Origin: an uncultured Sphingomonas sp.
Lineage (GTDB): Bacteria > Pseudomonadota > Alphaproteobacteria > Sphingomonadales > Sphingomonadaceae
Assembly: GCF_937871615.1 (NCBI RefSeq)
Contig: NZ_CALMPA010000070.1
Coordinates: 113,014 to 177,013 of the forward strand
Reading direction: 5' to 3'
DNA: 64,000 bases
The stretch's first letter is position 1. Each line of letters begins with the position of its first letter. Positions 24,432-35,400 of the stretch are shown here, one piece after another. The notes beneath the pieces are model-generated. The model saw only the letters and a program-made list of their open reading frames with translations. It made no database searches and was not told where the DNA came from. The position numbers and the translations under genes were made by a program.

Positions 24432-26021
24432 ATGAATGGTCTGAACGGCGGCGCGCGTCCGCGGCTGGTGGCCGCATTGTCCGGGATGCTTGCATTCGGC
24501 GTATGCGCGAGCGTGGCACTTCCGGCGACCGCCGATCCGATCGTGACGACCGCGGCGGGCCGGATCGCCGGAAAGCAACTCGGCAGCGCGACCGTGTATC
24601 ACAATATCCCATATGCCGTCGCGGCGCGATGGGAAGCGCCGAAGGCTGCGGCGCGCTGGCAAGGCGTGCGCAACGGCGCGCGTCCGGGGCCGATCTGCCC
24701 GCAGCGCGCCGAAGGCCCGCTCGCCGCGATGCCGCAGAGCGAGGATTGCCTGAACCTCAACGTCTGGGTGCCCAGCGGCCACCACGCGAAGCCGCTGCCG
24801 GTGATGTTCTGGATTCACGGCGGCAGCTTCCGCGTCGGCAGTGGCTCGTCGCCGCTCTATGATGGTCAGGCGCTCGTCTCCAGAAACGTCATCCTGGTGT
24901 CGATCAACTACCGGCTCGGCGTGCTGGGGCGGTTCGCCTTGCCGGAACTGTCGAAGGAGCAGGCAGGCCAGCCGCGCGCCGATTACGGCCTGATGGATCA
25001 GATCGCCGCGCTCAAATGGGTGAAGCGCAATATCGGCGCATTCGGGGGCGATCCCGCCAATGTGACGATCTTCGGCTATTCGGCAGGCGGCGTTTCGGTC
25101 AATTATCTGATGACGGCGCCCGGCGCGCGTGGCCTGTTCGCGAAAGCGATCGCCGAAAGCGGCGGCATCCAGATCGACACCACGCAGCATATTTCGGAAC
25201 GGCGCCCCGGCCCGCTGGGGGCACCGCTGGAGGAGCAGGGCGAGGCGCTGGCGAAGAATTTCGGGGCTGATGGCGCGCCCGCCTCGCTCGCGCGGCTGCG
25301 CACCGTGCCCGCCGCCGATCTGATCGCCTATCAGGAAAAGCACGCGATGGGATCGCTCAACCCGGTGGTCGACGGAATCCTGATTCCGGACGATATCGGG
25401 CGTGCTTTCAGCGAAGGGAAGCAGGCGCGGGTGCCCTACATGGCCGGATCGACCAGTTGGGAAGCGAGCCTGATCCATTATGTGCCGCGCCCGCTCCCGC
25501 CGCGTATGGTGCTCAGTGGCATCGCTGATGTCGAGGCGGCGCGCGCGGCGTTCGGCGGGCTGGACGACGCAGCGCTCGCCAGCGCGTGGTTCGCGGATTC
25601 GGTGTTTCTCGGCACCGCGCATTATCTGACGCGGGCGAGCGCGCGGATCGGCGAGCCATCCTATCTCTACTATTTCGATTATGTGCCCACCGCGCTTCGC
25701 GGCACCGTGCCCGGCGCGGCGCATGGCGACGAGGTGCCGTTCATTTTTGGCACGCTTCCCGCCAAGGTGCGCAACTTATCTGAGGCGCAGATCACGCCGG
25801 AGGATCGCAAGGTCTCCGCGCTGATGACCGCTTACTGGACCAATTTCGCGAGGAGCGGAAATCCCAATGGCGCCGGGCTGCCGCAACTGATCGCGCGCGA
25901 TCCGGCGAGCTACGCGATCAACGTGCTCGATCAGGCGCCGCGCGTCATCAGCGATTTCAAGGCCGGGGAGATGAAATTCCTCGATGCTTATTATGCTGAA
26001 CATATGGGTGGGGCGAAGTAG
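24432..26021 (+). CDS. secreted type-B carboxylesterase
   Basis: A 529-residue carboxylesterase with a signal peptide ending near ALPATADP (about residue 36). SEDCLNLNVWVP, FWIHGGSFRVGSG (oxyanion hole) and FGYSAGGVSVNYL (nucleophile Ser; the family usually has FGESAGG) are in order. GAAHGDEVPFIFG supplies the catalytic His. It would cleave an ester or carbamate outside the cytoplasm. It precedes a Tat-exported amine oxidase by 4 bp, so the pair probably processes the same compound in the periplasm. Confidence 0.93.
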   Translation: MNGLNGGARPRLVAALSGMLAFGVCASVALPATADPIVTTAAGRIAGKQLGSATVYHNIPYAVAARWEAPKAAARWQGVRNGARPGPICPQRAEGPLAAMPQSEDCLNLNVWVPSGHHAKPLPVMFWIHGGSFRVGSGSSPLYDGQALVSRNVILVSINYRLGVLGRFALPELSKEQAGQPRADYGLMDQIAALKWVKRNIGAFGGDPANVTIFGYSAGGVSVNYLMTAPGARGLFAKAIAESGGIQIDTTQHISERRPGPLGAPLEEQGEALAKNFGADGAPASLARLRTVPAADLIAYQEKHAMGSLNPVVDGILIPDDIGRAFSEGKQARVPYMAGSTSWEASLIHYVPRPLPPRMVLSGIADVEAARAAFGGLDDAALASAWFADSVFLGTAHYLTRASARIGEPSYLYYFDYVPTALRGTVPGAAHGDEVPFIFGTLPAKVRNLSEAQITPEDRKVSALMTAYWTNFARSGNPNGAGLPQLIARDPASYAINVLDQAPRVISDFKAGEMKFLDAYYAEHMGGAK

Positions 26022-26025
26022 GGCG

Positions 26026-27435
26026 GTGAAGACCGATGTATCTCGCAGGGAATTGCTCGCTGCCGGGGGCGCGGGCGTGATCGCCGTGGCAGGCGCCGGG
26101 CCGGCGCGCGCGAAGGGCGCGGTGGAGGCTGACGTTGCCATCGTCGGTGCCGGGTTGAGCGGCCTGATGGCGGCGGCGTTGCTGGAGGAGGCCGGCGCGC
26201 GCGTCGTCGTGCTGGAGGGTGCGCGGCGCGTCGGGGGGCGCGCGTACACGCTCACCGATCTTCCGGGGAAGCCCGAAGCGGGCGGCATACAGATCGGTAG
26301 CAATTATGCGCGGCTGATCGCGCTGGCGAAGCGTCACGATATCCCGCTGGTGCCAGGCGGGGAGTTCGATCGGACGGCGCTCTACCACATTCGTGGAGAG
26401 ACGTTGACCGACGCGCAATGGCCGACCGCGACGGCCAATCTGTTGACCGGGGCCGAACGCGCGGTGCCGCCGGCGGCGCTGGGGATGGTCTTCGCCCGGC
26501 GGATGCCGCATCTGGCGAATACCAGCGCCTGGCGCGGCGGCAAGGGCCACGCGCTCGATACCGCCTATGACACGGCGCTCCGGGCGGCTGGCGCGAGTGA
26601 CGAGGCGATCCGCCTGATCGCGAGCAATATGGATCGCGGCAATCTCGCGCATTATTCGGCGCTCAATCCCGCGCGGTCGGCGGCGTTCTTCGCCTTGTCG
26701 CAACCGGGTTCGCTGCGGGTGATTGCGGGCGGGTCGCAGCGCCTGGTGGAGGCCGCCGCCGCATCGCTCAGCAATCCGCCACGGCTCGGCCAGATCGTTA
26801 CCGGCATCAGCGAGGGCGCGACGGGCGTGCGGATCGCGATCGCGGGCGGCGGCTCGCTTTTCGCCCGGCATGTGATCTGCACGATCCCGTTCGCCGCGAT
26901 GCGCGGCATCGCGCTCGACGGGCCATCGGCGGCGGCGATGAAGCCGGCAATCGCCGCGCTGCCCTATACCCATGCGAGCTTCGCCTATATTTCGGCGACC
27001 GAGCCGTTCTGGAACAGCGACGGCCTGCCGCGGATGATCTGGAGCGATGATCCGCTGATCGGGCGCGTCTTCGTGCTTGGCGACGATCCGGCGATGCTCA
27101 AGGTGTGGCTCAGCGGCGCCGACGCCGATGCGATCGACCGCGCCGATCCGCGTGAAGCAGGCGCGACGATCATCGCGCGGCTGGAGGCGGCGCGCCCGTC
27201 GGCGAAGGGCAAGCTGCGGCTGGAACGCATGTTCAGCTGGCAGCGGGAGCCGATGGCGCGCGGCGTCTATCACCATATCGGCACCGGCCAGCAGGCGCTG
27301 CTCGCGCGCGCGGTGGTGGCCGCGGGCAAGCGGCTGCACTTTGCCGGCGAGCATCTGGCGCAGGAGGCGTCGGGAATGGAAGGCGCGCTCGAATCTGGCG
27401 AGCGCGCCGCGCGGGAGATCATCGCGAAGCTTTAG
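26026..27435 (+). CDS. FAD-dependent flavin monoamine oxidase, Tat-exported
   Basis: A 469-residue amine-oxidase-family flavoprotein. The GTG at 26026 is chosen because the product starts with a Tat signal (SRRELLAAGGAG, with an Ala-rich stretch up to about residue 29). The Rossmann motif VAIVGAGLSGLMAAALLEEAG is followed by VVVLEGARRVGGRAYT. The C terminus has LHFAGEHLAQEASGMEGALESGE, the usual FAD-closing motif. It would oxidise a primary or secondary amine in the periplasm, releasing ammonia or an amine and an aldehyde. Translationally close to the esterase. Confidence 0.9.
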   Translation: MKTDVSRRELLAAGGAGVIAVAGAGPARAKGAVEADVAIVGAGLSGLMAAALLEEAGARVVVLEGARRVGGRAYTLTDLPGKPEAGGIQIGSNYARLIALAKRHDIPLVPGGEFDRTALYHIRGETLTDAQWPTATANLLTGAERAVPPAALGMVFARRMPHLANTSAWRGGKGHALDTAYDTALRAAGASDEAIRLIASNMDRGNLAHYSALNPARSAAFFALSQPGSLRVIAGGSQRLVEAAAASLSNPPRLGQIVTGISEGATGVRIAIAGGGSLFARHVICTIPFAAMRGIALDGPSAAAMKPAIAALPYTHASFAYISATEPFWNSDGLPRMIWSDDPLIGRVFVLGDDPAMLKVWLSGADADAIDRADPREAGATIIARLEAARPSAKGKLRLERMFSWQREPMARGVYHHIGTGQQALLARAVVAAGKRLHFAGEHLAQEASGMEGALESGERAAREIIAKL

Positions 27436-27507
27436 GCGGCGACCGGCCGCGACCCACCGGAATTTGGTTCAAGGCGACCAAGATCGCTGATTGGAGGAGA
27501 CACTCTC

Positions 27508-29832
27508 GTGAAATATGTTGTTGCTTTGAAACTGTCGGTCGCCGCGATGGCGCTGCTGCCGATCCCCGCCTTCGCCGAGGAGGTCGCGCAGGCCGGTCAT
27601 CAGCCAGCCGCCGCCAGCGACAATCCGTTCGCGGAGGGCGATGTCGTCGTCACCGCGCGGAAGAAGGCGGAAGCGCTGTCGGATGTGCCGCTGGCGATCA
27701 CCGCGTTCGATTCCAGCCGGATAGACCGCGCGGGGATCCAGGATCTGAACGATGTCGCGCGGCTTACGCCGGGGCTGAACTTCACCTCGGTGATCGGCGA
27801 ATTCATGCCCACGCCGATCATCCGCGGCGTGGCGCAGACCGATCTGTTCGGCTCGGACCCCAATGTCGCCATCTTCGTCGACGGCGTTTACACCGGCGCG
27901 CGCGAGGCGCTCAACTTCGCGCAGGCGGATATCGAGCGGATCGAGGTCGTCAAGGGGCCACAGAGCGCGCTTTATGGCCGCAACGCCTTTGCCGGCGCGA
28001 TCAACATCATCTCGAAGCGCCCGACCAAGGATTTCTCGGGGCGCGGCGAATTCACCTATGGCACCAACGGGCGCTTCGCGGCGGTCGGCTCGATTTCGGT
28101 TCCGGTCGTCCCCGATGTGCTCGCGGTGAAAGTCACCGCCTCCCACAGCGAATATGACGGCGCCTACCGGAACACGCTGGGCGGCCCGCGCCTCGGCGGG
28201 TATGATTACAATACCTTCCAGGGTACCGCGCGCTTCACCCCGATCCCGGACATGGAGATTGTCGGCGGGGTCTATTATTCGGACGACAAGATCAGCCCGC
28301 CCGCCGTTTCGGCGCTTCAGCCCAATTGCCAGCCGTCGCGCGGGGTCAACCAGACATGGTGCGGGGAGCTTCCGACGCTTGGCAAGATGGAACTGGGCTC
28401 CCACCCGGACGCCTATGGGCAGACGCGCAAGACGCTGCGCGCCTTCCTCGACGCCAAATTCAACATCGGCGACTGGCAGTTCAGCTGGCTGACCGGGTAT
28501 AACAACGTCAAGCTCACCGCGCTGACCGATGCGACGCGTGGCGATCTGGCGACCTTTGCCTATCGCACGAAAACGGGGGGCATCAGCAGCTTCAACACCT
28601 ATCTGCTGCGTGACGAGGGCACGCCCCGCTTCCGTGAACTGAGCCAGGAAATCCGCCTGACCTCGCCGCAGCAAGCGCCGATCCGCGGCAGCATCGGCGC
28701 TTATTTCTTCTCGGGCGATCAGACGCGGCCGAATTTCGACGGCGTCATCACTGCGCCGTTGCCCGCCAATTTCCTGATGACGTTCCCCGTGCCGGGGCCG
28801 TGGAACACCTTCTTCGACGGGGTGCACTTCGACAAGACGGTGACGCGGCACACCGAGAATGCGGCGGCTTTCGGCTCGCTCGAAGGGGACATCACCTCGA
28901 AGCTCACGCTGCGCGGCGAGCTTCGTTACAGCTACGAGAACCAGCATACGCTGCGCCAGGCTTCCAATATCGGGCAGCCGACGGCGGCGATCAACAAGAA
29001 GCTCAGCTTCACCACCTGGACCCCGCGCGCGAGCCTGCAATATAAGGTCAGCCGCGAACTGATGTTCTATTCGTCCGCGGCGCGCGGCGCGAAGCCGGGC
29101 GGCTTCGATCTCAATGCCCCGACCGAGCATTACAATCCGGAATATAACTGGACCTATGAACTGGGCACCAAGGGCAGCCTGTTCAACGGCCATGTCACCT
29201 TCGATATCGACGCATTCTATATCAACTGGACCCAGATCCAGATTCCGGTGCTCGATCTGACGCAGGCGCCCCCGGTCACGGTGACGCGCAACCTCGGCGA
29301 CGCGCATTCGAAGGGCGTCGAGGCCCAGTTCAACATCTATCCCACGCGCAACTTCAGCATCGGCCTTGGCGGATCATATACCGACGCGCGCTATACCAAG
29401 GCGGTAAACGCGGGCTTCGCCAGCTTCCCGTCGTTCGCGCCCAATGGCGATGTCACCGGCAACCGGCTTCAGGCCGCGCCGCAGTGGCAGTTCACCGGCT
29501 CGCTCGATTATCGCCAGCCGATCGTGGATGATGTTGCCGGCTTCCTGCACGTCGATGCGTCGTATCGCGCGAAGGAATATATGGATTCGACCAACCTCAC
29601 GGTCATCCCGAGCCAGACGCAGATGAATCTGCGCACCGGCGTCGAGGATGGCCGGCTGCGGGTGGAATTCTTCGTCACCAATCTGTTCGACAACCGGCGA
29701 CCGACCTTCGCCTTCCGCGACGTATATCTCAGCAACGTGCTGAACGGTCAGCCGATCGTCTATGCGCCCCGGATCACGGTTTCGAACCCGAGCGGGCGCG
29801 AACTGGGGGTGCGCACCTCGATCCGCTTCTGA
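27508..29832 (+). CDS. TonB-dependent outer-membrane receptor
   Basis: A 774-residue receptor starting at a GTG (27508) with GGAGGAGA eight bases upstream. The signal peptide ends near PIPAFAEE. The plug carries DVVVTARKKAEALSDVP, VAIFVDGVYTGARE and IEVVKGPQSALYGRNAFAGA; the barrel has SAARGAKPGGFDLN and a typical C-terminal strand ending VRTSIRF. It lies 72 bp after the amine oxidase gene, probably in the same unit. Ligand unknown. Confidence 0.95.
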   Translation: MKYVVALKLSVAAMALLPIPAFAEEVAQAGHQPAAASDNPFAEGDVVVTARKKAEALSDVPLAITAFDSSRIDRAGIQDLNDVARLTPGLNFTSVIGEFMPTPIIRGVAQTDLFGSDPNVAIFVDGVYTGAREALNFAQADIERIEVVKGPQSALYGRNAFAGAINIISKRPTKDFSGRGEFTYGTNGRFAAVGSISVPVVPDVLAVKVTASHSEYDGAYRNTLGGPRLGGYDYNTFQGTARFTPIPDMEIVGGVYYSDDKISPPAVSALQPNCQPSRGVNQTWCGELPTLGKMELGSHPDAYGQTRKTLRAFLDAKFNIGDWQFSWLTGYNNVKLTALTDATRGDLATFAYRTKTGGISSFNTYLLRDEGTPRFRELSQEIRLTSPQQAPIRGSIGAYFFSGDQTRPNFDGVITAPLPANFLMTFPVPGPWNTFFDGVHFDKTVTRHTENAAAFGSLEGDITSKLTLRGELRYSYENQHTLRQASNIGQPTAAINKKLSFTTWTPRASLQYKVSRELMFYSSAARGAKPGGFDLNAPTEHYNPEYNWTYELGTKGSLFNGHVTFDIDAFYINWTQIQIPVLDLTQAPPVTVTRNLGDAHSKGVEAQFNIYPTRNFSIGLGGSYTDARYTKAVNAGFASFPSFAPNGDVTGNRLQAAPQWQFTGSLDYRQPIVDDVAGFLHVDASYRAKEYMDSTNLTVIPSQTQMNLRTGVEDGRLRVEFFVTNLFDNRRPTFAFRDVYLSNVLNGQPIVYAPRITVSNPSGRELGVRTSIRF

Positions 29833-30104
29833 TTTCGTGAATGAAGGCCGCGCGGGATCGCGTGGCCGCCAAGCGCGATCCCCTCGTCACGCTGCCGCTT
29901 ATGGCATCGTGACGGGGGGATGTCGCTGTGGACATGATCGCCGCAAGGCCGCAAGGGGAGGTGAGCTACATTCATCTTTATCAGGCGCTATTCGTTTGAA
30001 GACGAAAAAGGGAAGTCGTTACCCTGTCCCTCCGACACCGTTCGCTTCATCGCCGAAGGCTGCGGTTCCGCAATAAACGAATCCGTTTCTGGACAGGGAG
30101 AGCA
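29833..30104. other. 272-bp intergenic region with a terminator-like hairpin
   Basis: The gap separates two TonB-receptor genes. The only structure I see is an inverted repeat, GGGATCGCG (29854-29862) and CGCGATCCC (29874-29882), 22 bp after the stop codon, with an 11-nt loop and no T-run. It may end transcription of the first receptor. The rest should hold the promoter for the second receptor, but no strong -35/-10 pair stands out. Confidence 0.45.
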
Positions 30105-32384
30105 ATGGTCAATTTCAAGCACGCTGCCGCTGCGGTGGCATTCGCAACGATGCTGAACGCGACAACCGCGCTGGCGCAGGTCGCCCCGGTCGCCGAGCGC
30201 GATACGGCGGCGGAGGACAGCGGCGCGCTCAACGATATTCTCGTCGTCGCGCAGAAGCGGCAGGAAAAGCTCGGGGACGTTCCGATCTCGGTCGATGTCG
30301 TCCAGGGCGAGAGCCTCCAGCGCCTGAACCTTTCGAATTTCGAACAGATGTCGCGCTATGTGCCGACGTTCAACGTGTCCGAAACCGCGAGCGGCAATCG
30401 CATCACCTTGCGCGGGATCAGCTCGGGCACCAATCGCGGATTCGAGCAGTCGGTCGGGCTGTTCGTCGATGGCATCTATGCGGGCCGCGCGGCGCAATTC
30501 TCCTCGCCCTTCTTCGATGTCGAGCGGATCGAGGTGCTGAAGGGGCCGCAGAGCATCCTGTTCGGGAAGAACACGGTGGCGGGCGCCGTCAGCATCATCA
30601 CCGCGCGTCCGACGAAGGAGGCCTCGCTGCTGATGAGCGCGGGCTATGAGACGCGCTTCGGCGGCTACAATGTCTCCGCCGTGGCGAACGAGCCGCTGAC
30701 CGACAATCTGCAGATGCGGATCGCGGTGCGCCGCGAGCAGCGGCTGCACGGCGTGCTCTACAACTCGTTGATGAAGGCCCACGAGCCATCGCGCGAGAAC
30801 GATGTGGCGCGTGTCTCGCTCGCGTGGCAGCCCGGCGCGGTCGAGGTGAACGCGAAGTACGAATATTCGGATCAGGTTCGCAACGGCAGCCTGTTCCAGG
30901 TCATCGCTTCGGGCGGGCGCGATGCCTTGTTTAAGAGCGTCGACCCGCAGTTCGAGACCAACCTCGATCTGCGCAACAGCATCGGCAAGCCGAATTCCGA
31001 TCTCAATTCGATCGCCGCGCACAATGCGGCGCTGCGCATCGACGTGCCGATCGGGCGCGGCCATCTGACCTCGGACACGGGCTATTCGACCTATAAGGTG
31101 AAATCCGAGCGTGAGGATGCGGATTTCACGCCGGTGCAACTGATCGAGTTCAGCAACCGCGAGAAGTTCACCCAGTTCAGCCAGGAATTGCGCTACGCTT
31201 CGCCGGCGGATGACACGATCGCCTATACGATCGGCGCATTCTATCAGAACCAGCATTATCTGAACGCGCCGGTCTATTTCATCACCGCGAGCGCCGTCGG
31301 GCTGTTCGACGTGAACAGCGCGCGCCATTTCAACCAGCGCGCCGACACGTACAGCGCGTTCGGCGAACTGAGCGTTCAGTTGGCGCCGGGCCTGCGGGTG
31401 ATCGGTGGTGGTCGCTACGTCGCGGAAAACAAGCGCGTCGCGCGCGATCTTTCGGTCATCAACCCGCTGACCGGGCTGCCCGCGACGGACCCGACCGTTC
31501 TTGCGCTGACCCAGCGCCTGTTCGGGACGCGCAACTTCGCGCTCGATCAGAAGCTGAACGAGCGCCAGTTCACCCCGGCGGTGACGTTGCAGTACAAGCC
31601 TTACGAAGGGCTGATGACCTATGCGAAGTTCTCGCGCGGCTTCAAGAGCGGCGGGTTCGACGCATCGGACGGGATGGGGACGGCCAATCCTTATCTGAGC
31701 GAAAACGTCTCGGCATATGAGGCGGGCGTCAAATGGGATGCGAGCCGCCGTCTCAACATGAACCTCACCGGCTTCTACTCGCGCTTCAACAATCTTCAGT
31801 CGCAGGTGTATAACGGGATCGCGTTCATCACCACCAACGCCGCGCGGGCGAGTGCGCGTGGGGTGGAGTTCGAAACGCGGTGGCGCCCGATCAAGCCGCT
31901 CACGCTCTCCGGCTCGGCGGCTTATCTCGACGCGCATTACGACGATTATCGCGGTGCTGCTTGCACCACCGGGCAGGCAGCGGCATTCGCCGCGTCCGGC
32001 GCGGCGGGCTCGTGCACCCAGGATCTGAGCGGGCGTCCGTTGACGGATGCGTCGCGCTGGACGGCAAGCCTCAACGCCAATTTCGAGCAGGGCCTGGCGA
32101 ACGACTGGCGGATGCAGCTCAACGCGGGGACCAATATCCGCAGTTCGGCCTATGTCGCGCCCGATCTCGATCCGATCGGATTGCAGAAGGGCTATGCGAC
32201 GATCGACGGCAGCATCGAGTTGATCTCGCCAAGCGATACGTTCACCATCTCGCTGGTCGGCAAGAATCTCGGCGATGTTCGCGCGAAAACCTATGTCGTG
32301 AACAGCCCGTTCTTCAGCGGCACAAAGAGCGCATCAATCAACGAGCCGCGGACGGTGGAAATCCGCGGAACACTTCGCTTCTGA
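30105..32384 (+). CDS. TonB-dependent outer-membrane receptor
   Basis: A 759-residue receptor with a signal peptide ending near TTALAQVAP. The plug reads DILVVAQKRQEKLGDVPI, then VGLFVDGIYAGRAAQF and IEVLKGPQSILFGKNTVAGA. The barrel includes SRGFKSGGFDASDG, and the last strand ends EIRGTLRF. GGGAGAGCA precedes the ATG. It belongs to the same Sphingomonadales receptor type as the other two but diverges in the barrel loops, so a different ligand is likely. It is followed by an exported propeller-amidohydrolase. Confidence 0.95.
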   Translation: MVNFKHAAAAVAFATMLNATTALAQVAPVAERDTAAEDSGALNDILVVAQKRQEKLGDVPISVDVVQGESLQRLNLSNFEQMSRYVPTFNVSETASGNRITLRGISSGTNRGFEQSVGLFVDGIYAGRAAQFSSPFFDVERIEVLKGPQSILFGKNTVAGAVSIITARPTKEASLLMSAGYETRFGGYNVSAVANEPLTDNLQMRIAVRREQRLHGVLYNSLMKAHEPSRENDVARVSLAWQPGAVEVNAKYEYSDQVRNGSLFQVIASGGRDALFKSVDPQFETNLDLRNSIGKPNSDLNSIAAHNAALRIDVPIGRGHLTSDTGYSTYKVKSEREDADFTPVQLIEFSNREKFTQFSQELRYASPADDTIAYTIGAFYQNQHYLNAPVYFITASAVGLFDVNSARHFNQRADTYSAFGELSVQLAPGLRVIGGGRYVAENKRVARDLSVINPLTGLPATDPTVLALTQRLFGTRNFALDQKLNERQFTPAVTLQYKPYEGLMTYAKFSRGFKSGGFDASDGMGTANPYLSENVSAYEAGVKWDASRRLNMNLTGFYSRFNNLQSQVYNGIAFITTNAARASARGVEFETRWRPIKPLTLSGSAAYLDAHYDDYRGAACTTGQAAAFAASGAAGSCTQDLSGRPLTDASRWTASLNANFEQGLANDWRMQLNAGTNIRSSAYVAPDLDPIGLQKGYATIDGSIELISPSDTFTISLVGKNLGDVRAKTYVVNSPFFSGTKSASINEPRTVEIRGTLRF

Positions 32385-32402
32385 TCCACAACCTGAACCG
32401 GC

Positions 32403-32420
32403 CGGCGCGGTGGCGCCGGT
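32403..32420. terminator. GC-rich hairpin after the third TonB receptor
   Basis: CCGGCGC (32403-32409) and GCGCCGG (32414-32420) form a 7-bp stem with loop GGTG, 19 bp after the receptor stop. There is no T-tract, so it may attenuate but not fully stop transcription into the amidohydrolase gene 79 bp further on. Confidence 0.35.
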
Positions 32421-32498
32421 CGGGCGGGAAGCATATGTAACCCCGGCCACCAGCCGATCGCGGCCAGGCGCGTGGGGCGAGGCAAGGGAGGCGGGGCT

Positions 32499-35400
32499 TT
32501 GGACTGGAAGGTCAACCGGCGGCAGACGATGGCGATCGGCATCGCGGGCGCCGCCGGCGCGGGTGCGATGCTCGAAGGAATGGGTGTCGCGGCGGTCTCC
32601 GGCCCGGAGCCGATCGTCACACGCGGCAGCGCGCGCGATCTGATTACCGTCACCGCCGGCACCAACTTCGTCGTCGCGCCAGCCCCTGACGGATCGACGC
32701 TGGCGATTGATCTCGGCGGCATGATCTGGCTGCTGCCCGTCGCGGGCGGCAAGGCGCATCGCCTGACCGATCCGATGCTTGAGGCGAGCCAGCCGGATTG
32801 GCTGGGTGATGGCAAGGGCCTTGTCTTTCAGGCTTATACCCATGGCTATTTCCAGCTCTGGCGCGTCGATGCGACGAGCGGCGAGTTGCAGCAACTGACC
32901 ACCGGCACAGCCGACAGCCGCGAACCTGCGGTATCGCCAGATGGCAAGCGCATCGCTTATGTGTCCGATCGCGGGCGACGGTGTCGTGTCCATATTCTCG
33001 ATCTCGCGACGCTCCAAAGCACCGCGTGGAACGATTTCCCCGGAGAGGCGGCGCAGCCGAGCTGGTCGCCGGACGGTCGGGAGATCGTCTGCGTCGTGGA
33101 TGGCCACCGGATCGTCGCCGCGTCGCAGGCAGGCCCGGTGCGCGAGATCGCGGCGGTTCCGCGCGGGCGCAATCCGCTCGACCGCAGCCTTGTCGCCGGC
33201 CCGGCCTTCACGTTCGACGGCAAAGGCGTGGCCTATGTCGAGGTGATCGGCGTGGCCGCGCGGCTGCGAACGGGCGGTGGCGCGGACCTGGTTTCCGGGG
33301 AAGATGTGTTTCCTTTCCGTCCGCGCTGGCAGGCGGACGGCAGATTTTTCTATTCCGCCGACGGCGCGATCCGCCGCCGGGCGCCCGGCGCTGCCAAAGC
33401 CGCGGACGTTCCGTTCGAACTGGCGCTGGCGCTGCCGCGCAATCAGCCGCGCAAACCGCGTGCCGCTGATGCCCCCGGCAAGCCACAGCCGGTGCGCGGG
33501 ATCGGTTCCCCGGCGCTTTCGCCGGACGGGGGGCAGATCGCTTTCCGTGCATTGAACGCGCTGTGGATCATGCTGATCGGCCAGCCGCCTCGCGAGATTC
33601 TGGCGGACGGCTATTGCATCGTCGATCCGGCCTGGTCGCCCGATGGCAGACAACTCGCCTTCGCCAGCGATCGCGGCGGCACGTTCGACATCTGGCTGCG
33701 CGACAATGCGAGCGGCGCGTTGCGCCAGCTTACGCATCATGACGGCGCGGCGAGTGGCCCGGCCTGGTCGCCCGATGGCAAGCGCGTCTCGTTCCTCGAC
33801 CAGAAGGGCGCGCTGTTCGTCTGCACGGTGGACGGCGGCGAGGTGCGCAAGGTGCAAGGGCCGCTGTTCCTGCCCGGCAAGCCGAGTTGGGGGCGGGACG
33901 GCAAGACGCTGGCGCTCGCCGCGCTGGTGCCGTCGTCGGCGCGATTCCGCGAAGGCAAGAACCAGATATTGCTGGTCGATGTCGACAGCGGCAAATCGCG
34001 CTACCTCTCGCTGCCCGGCGAAGCCTCGATCGCGACGCGCGGGGATGACGGGCCGGTCTGGTCGCCAGACGGGAGCCATATCGCCTTCGTCGTCGCCTCG
34101 CGCCTGTGGGTGTGGCCGATCGGGCCGGACGGCACACCGACGGGCGACCCGCGCGCGATCGGCGACGAGATCGCCGATTGCCCGTCGTGGAGCGCGGACG
34201 GACGCAAATTGCTCTATCTGTCGGCGGGGAAACTGCGCCTGACCGATCCGTCGGGCGCCGCACCGGTAACGATCCCGATGCGGTTTCAGTGGGCGCGACC
34301 GAAGCGCGATCGCCGGATGCTGGTGCGCGCGGGGAAGATGTGGGACGGGCAGCGCCGCATCGCACAGGAAATGACCGATATCGGCATCGTCAACGGCACG
34401 ATCACCTCGGTCTCACCCGCGTCGGGCGAGAAGCCGGGCGGCGATGTCGAGTTCGTCGACGCGTCGTCGCTGATGGTCATGCCCGGTCTGGTTGACGTGC
34501 ATACCCACCTCCAGATGGCGGGCCATGGCTATGGCGATCGCGAGGGGCGGTTGTGGCTCTCCATGGGGATCACCACGATCCGCTCGCTGGCTGGCCCGGC
34601 CTATCACATGGTCGAATATCGCGAGGCGATCGCGAGCGGGCGGCGCGTCGGCCCGCATGTGATCGCGACGGGGGAGGCGATCGACGGGCCGCGCATTTTC
34701 TATCACATGATGCGCCCGGTGACCGAGCCGGGACAACTCGCCCGCGAACTGGAGCGCGCGCGGGCGCTCTCTTATGATGTGATGAAATGCTATGTCCGGC
34801 TGCCGGCCGAGACGCAGCGTGAGGTGGTGCGCTGGGGGCATCGCCACGGCCTGCCGGCGACCTCCCATTATCTCTATCCCGGCGCCTTCTTCGGCATGGA
34901 CGGGCTGGAGCATATGGGCGCCACCAACAAGCTCGGCTATTCGCACACCGTTTCGCAGACCGGCCGGGTCTATGGCGATGTCGAGGCCGCGCTGGCCCAT
35001 ACCGGGGCGGCGCATGTGCCGACCCTGTTTCAGGCATCGGTGCTGTATCGCGACGATCCCGCGCTGGTCGAGGATGAGCGCCTGCGCACGCTGTTGCCGC
35101 CATGGGAATATGCGCGTCTGAAGGATCTTGTGCGTGCCACCGATCCCGCCTCGCGGGCGGCGCAACTGGGCATCCTCGAACATAATGTCGCGCATGTCCG
35201 GCGGCTGATGGCGCTTGGCGGGCTGATCGTGTCTGGCACCGATGCGCCGCTCGATCTTGCGGGGGCGAGCCTGCACATGAATTTGCGCGGCATGGTGCGT
35301 TTCGGTGTCACGCCGGTCGATGCGCTGTTCACCGCGACGCGCAACGCCGGGCGAATGCTCAACCAGCGCATTGGCGAGATCGCCCGCGGCGCGCGCGCGG